Below are positions 62,862 through 64,000 of a stretch of 64,000 bases of DNA, piece after piece. Each line of letters starts with the position of its first letter. The first letter of the stretch is position 1. The DNA lies in NCBI GenBank assembly GCA_020055645.1, contig CM034546.1:60388001-60452000 (forward strand), given 5' to 3'. The notes beneath the pieces were generated by a model, which was given only the letters and a program-made list of their open reading frames with translations, ran no database searches and was not told the origin of the DNA. Source of the stretch: Tomocerus qinae (lineage: Eukaryota > Arthropoda > Collembola > Entomobryomorpha > Tomoceridae). Made by a program: the position numbers and the translations under genes.

Positions 62862-63158
62862 CTAGATTGATAAAAATATGCAAGAGCAAAAGAAATAGTA
62901 TGAATTACGTATATTTATAATGATACGAAACTTCAAAGTGAAAATCATGGCAATGATATGTATATTAGTGTCATAAGAGAAATTGTTAGTGAAAAGTTGT
63001 AAATTTGCATTTGGTATAATAAAACTCCGTTTGCGGTAATTGAGTAGTTTTCTGTTATTATTAGCAAAGATCATAAATTGTGTATGTTTAGCGTCTTCCC
63101 AATTCCCACTGACTATGTGGGTGTAGGCAATACTGTCTAAGCCAACATTACGATACAT
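62862..63158 (-). CDS. Weak minus-strand ORF
   Basis: 98 codons from an ATG. The first two thirds (IAYTHIVSGNWEDAKHTQF, FIIPNANLQLFTNNF) look protein-like; the end is low-complexity and hydrophobic. It could be one exon of a gene together with the ORF at 63181-63372, but the two are in different frames and no convincing splice pair joins them. No family recognised. Confidence 0.25.
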   Translation of the reverse strand: MYRNVGLDSIAYTHIVSGNWEDAKHTQFMIFANNNRKLLNYRKRSFIIPNANLQLFTNNFSYDTNIHIIAMIFTLKFRIIINIRNSYYFFCSCIFLSI

Positions 63159-63180
63159 TTTCAGTTTTGGACATGATCAT

Positions 63181-63372
63181 TCAATAATTTTCCCCGGTAA
63201 GTGGAACCTGTATGACACAAAACAATTTTCGAGAGCTGTACAATATCAGCAAAATGTGTGGTGTAAAACCATATTTTTTAATAGTGTTAAAAATTGTATA
63301 TCCTTCGCCTCGGACTACTCGGACATCAATACCAACTGTAACCCCTGCGAGGACGTAAGCTATAATAACCAT
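63181..63372 (-). CDS. Weak minus-strand ORF with hydrophobic start
   Basis: 63 codons from a real ATG (63370-63372). The N-terminus MVIIAYVLAGVTVGIDV could be a signal peptide, followed by GEGYTIFNTIKKYGFTPH. It lies just upstream, on the minus strand, of another weak ORF. Function unknown and coding status uncertain. Confidence 0.25.
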   Translation of the reverse strand: MVIIAYVLAGVTVGIDVRVVRGEGYTIFNTIKKYGFTPHILLILYSSRKLFCVIQVPLTGENY

Positions 63373-64000
63373 AATGGCGAAGGGACGGAACTCTGGGAAA
63401 TCATGTTTACTCCAGTACTTACATTCCTTAAACTATGATATCACTTTATTTGAAGCGTTTTCAATTAGCGCCGTAATTAATCATCAAATTAATAAAGTGA
63501 ATATTACTAAAACCAAGTTTGGATTTGGTATCGTCAAATTAAAATCAATTTGAAGGTGAATTAATTGCAATTAATTTCTCAATCGGCAAATAATGACTAT
63601 CATTGCCCACATTGGTTGAATTGATTGGTGTGAAAACCTATCAATTAGTAACAACAATCATCAGCTTTTCTAAGCTGTTCCATACTATGAGGCCGAATTT
63701 TTAAAAAGAAATCTAAACACGAAATTTGAAAGAAACAATTTTTACCAATTACCACTACTACTACTTTTTAGGTATAGTTGTAAAGCCTTGGTGGTTTATG
63801 CCAGACTTACAAAAAACAAGATAGAAGAAGAAAGAAAGATGCAGTATGCAGTTAGATTGATGGAAATCAAAATAGGTTCGAGGATAGGATAGCAGCAAGC
63901 CGCTCTGCACTACAGCAGGGTAATGTGCACTAAAGCAAGATAGGAAGAGCTCCTGACGACACTACAGTCGGATCGGATCTAAAGTCTTAGGTAGAAGAGC
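63373..64000. other. AT-rich DNA without recognisable gene
   Basis: No protein-like frame or repeat seen. TATA-poor, AT-rich sequence up to the window edge. Confidence 0.4.

Noticed and set aside
1..64000. tRNA or rRNA genes
   Set aside because: Apart from the tRNA-derived SINE head and the primer site complementary to tRNA-Trp, I saw no complete tRNA or rRNA gene.

Overview
The window is AT-rich animal nuclear DNA made almost entirely of mobile elements, decayed virus-like genes and tandem repeats. A BEL/Pao LTR retrotransposon (a group known only from animals), a tRNA-derived SINE, spliced gene fragments and a 35 kb satellite array show a metazoan. The mix of elements would suit an arthropod, but nothing here fixes the species.

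Left part (1-14.3 kb). A truncated endonuclease domain of a non-LTR retrotransposon (1-573, +) abuts a block of minus-strand relics running from 6963 down to about 582. These are a broken membrane glycoprotein gene (6963-4912), then a broken gene that looks like a viral nucleoprotein (4735-about 1190), then a short unassigned protein-like segment (815-579). The glycoprotein-then-nucleoprotein order and the protein character fit an endogenous copy of a negative-strand RNA virus, perhaps chuvirus-like. This is inference from memory without a search. The nucleoprotein-like gene is interrupted by a 1.3 kb TA-flanked terminal-inverted-repeat (TIR) element and perhaps by a small hAT-like element. 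From 7027 to 14239 (+) lies a BEL/Pao retrotransposon with a clear tRNA-Trp primer site, gag, protease, reverse transcriptase, RNase H, integrase and DUF5641 regions. It is dead: it has many stops and frameshifts, a SINE in gag (with target duplication), a TIR element with TTGGCATA subrepeats in pol, and no recognisable 3' LTR.

Middle (about 15.5-51.2 kb). A satellite array of 37 landmarked monomers in two length classes, short (839-844 bp) and long (1105-1136 bp). They are arranged in higher-order blocks of 3657 bp, 2818 bp and about 5057 bp. Both edges are decayed. The diverged right-edge monomer is of the long type, so the short type probably arose by a deletion of about 290 bp.

Right part (51.2-64 kb). 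A second, longer SINE copy (minus strand), a roughly 110-bp repeat family that switches orientation midway, a 23-bp minisatellite next to a Penelope-like fragment, a G-rich 63-bp minisatellite, a short 20-bp-stem hairpin, and a 1117-bp near-perfect foldback element inserted with an ATTT duplication into a 21-bp minisatellite. Last comes one probable host gene fragment with three phase-compatible exons (61881-62605, +) and two weak minus-strand ORFs. Apart from that gene, nothing in the window looks intact and functional.
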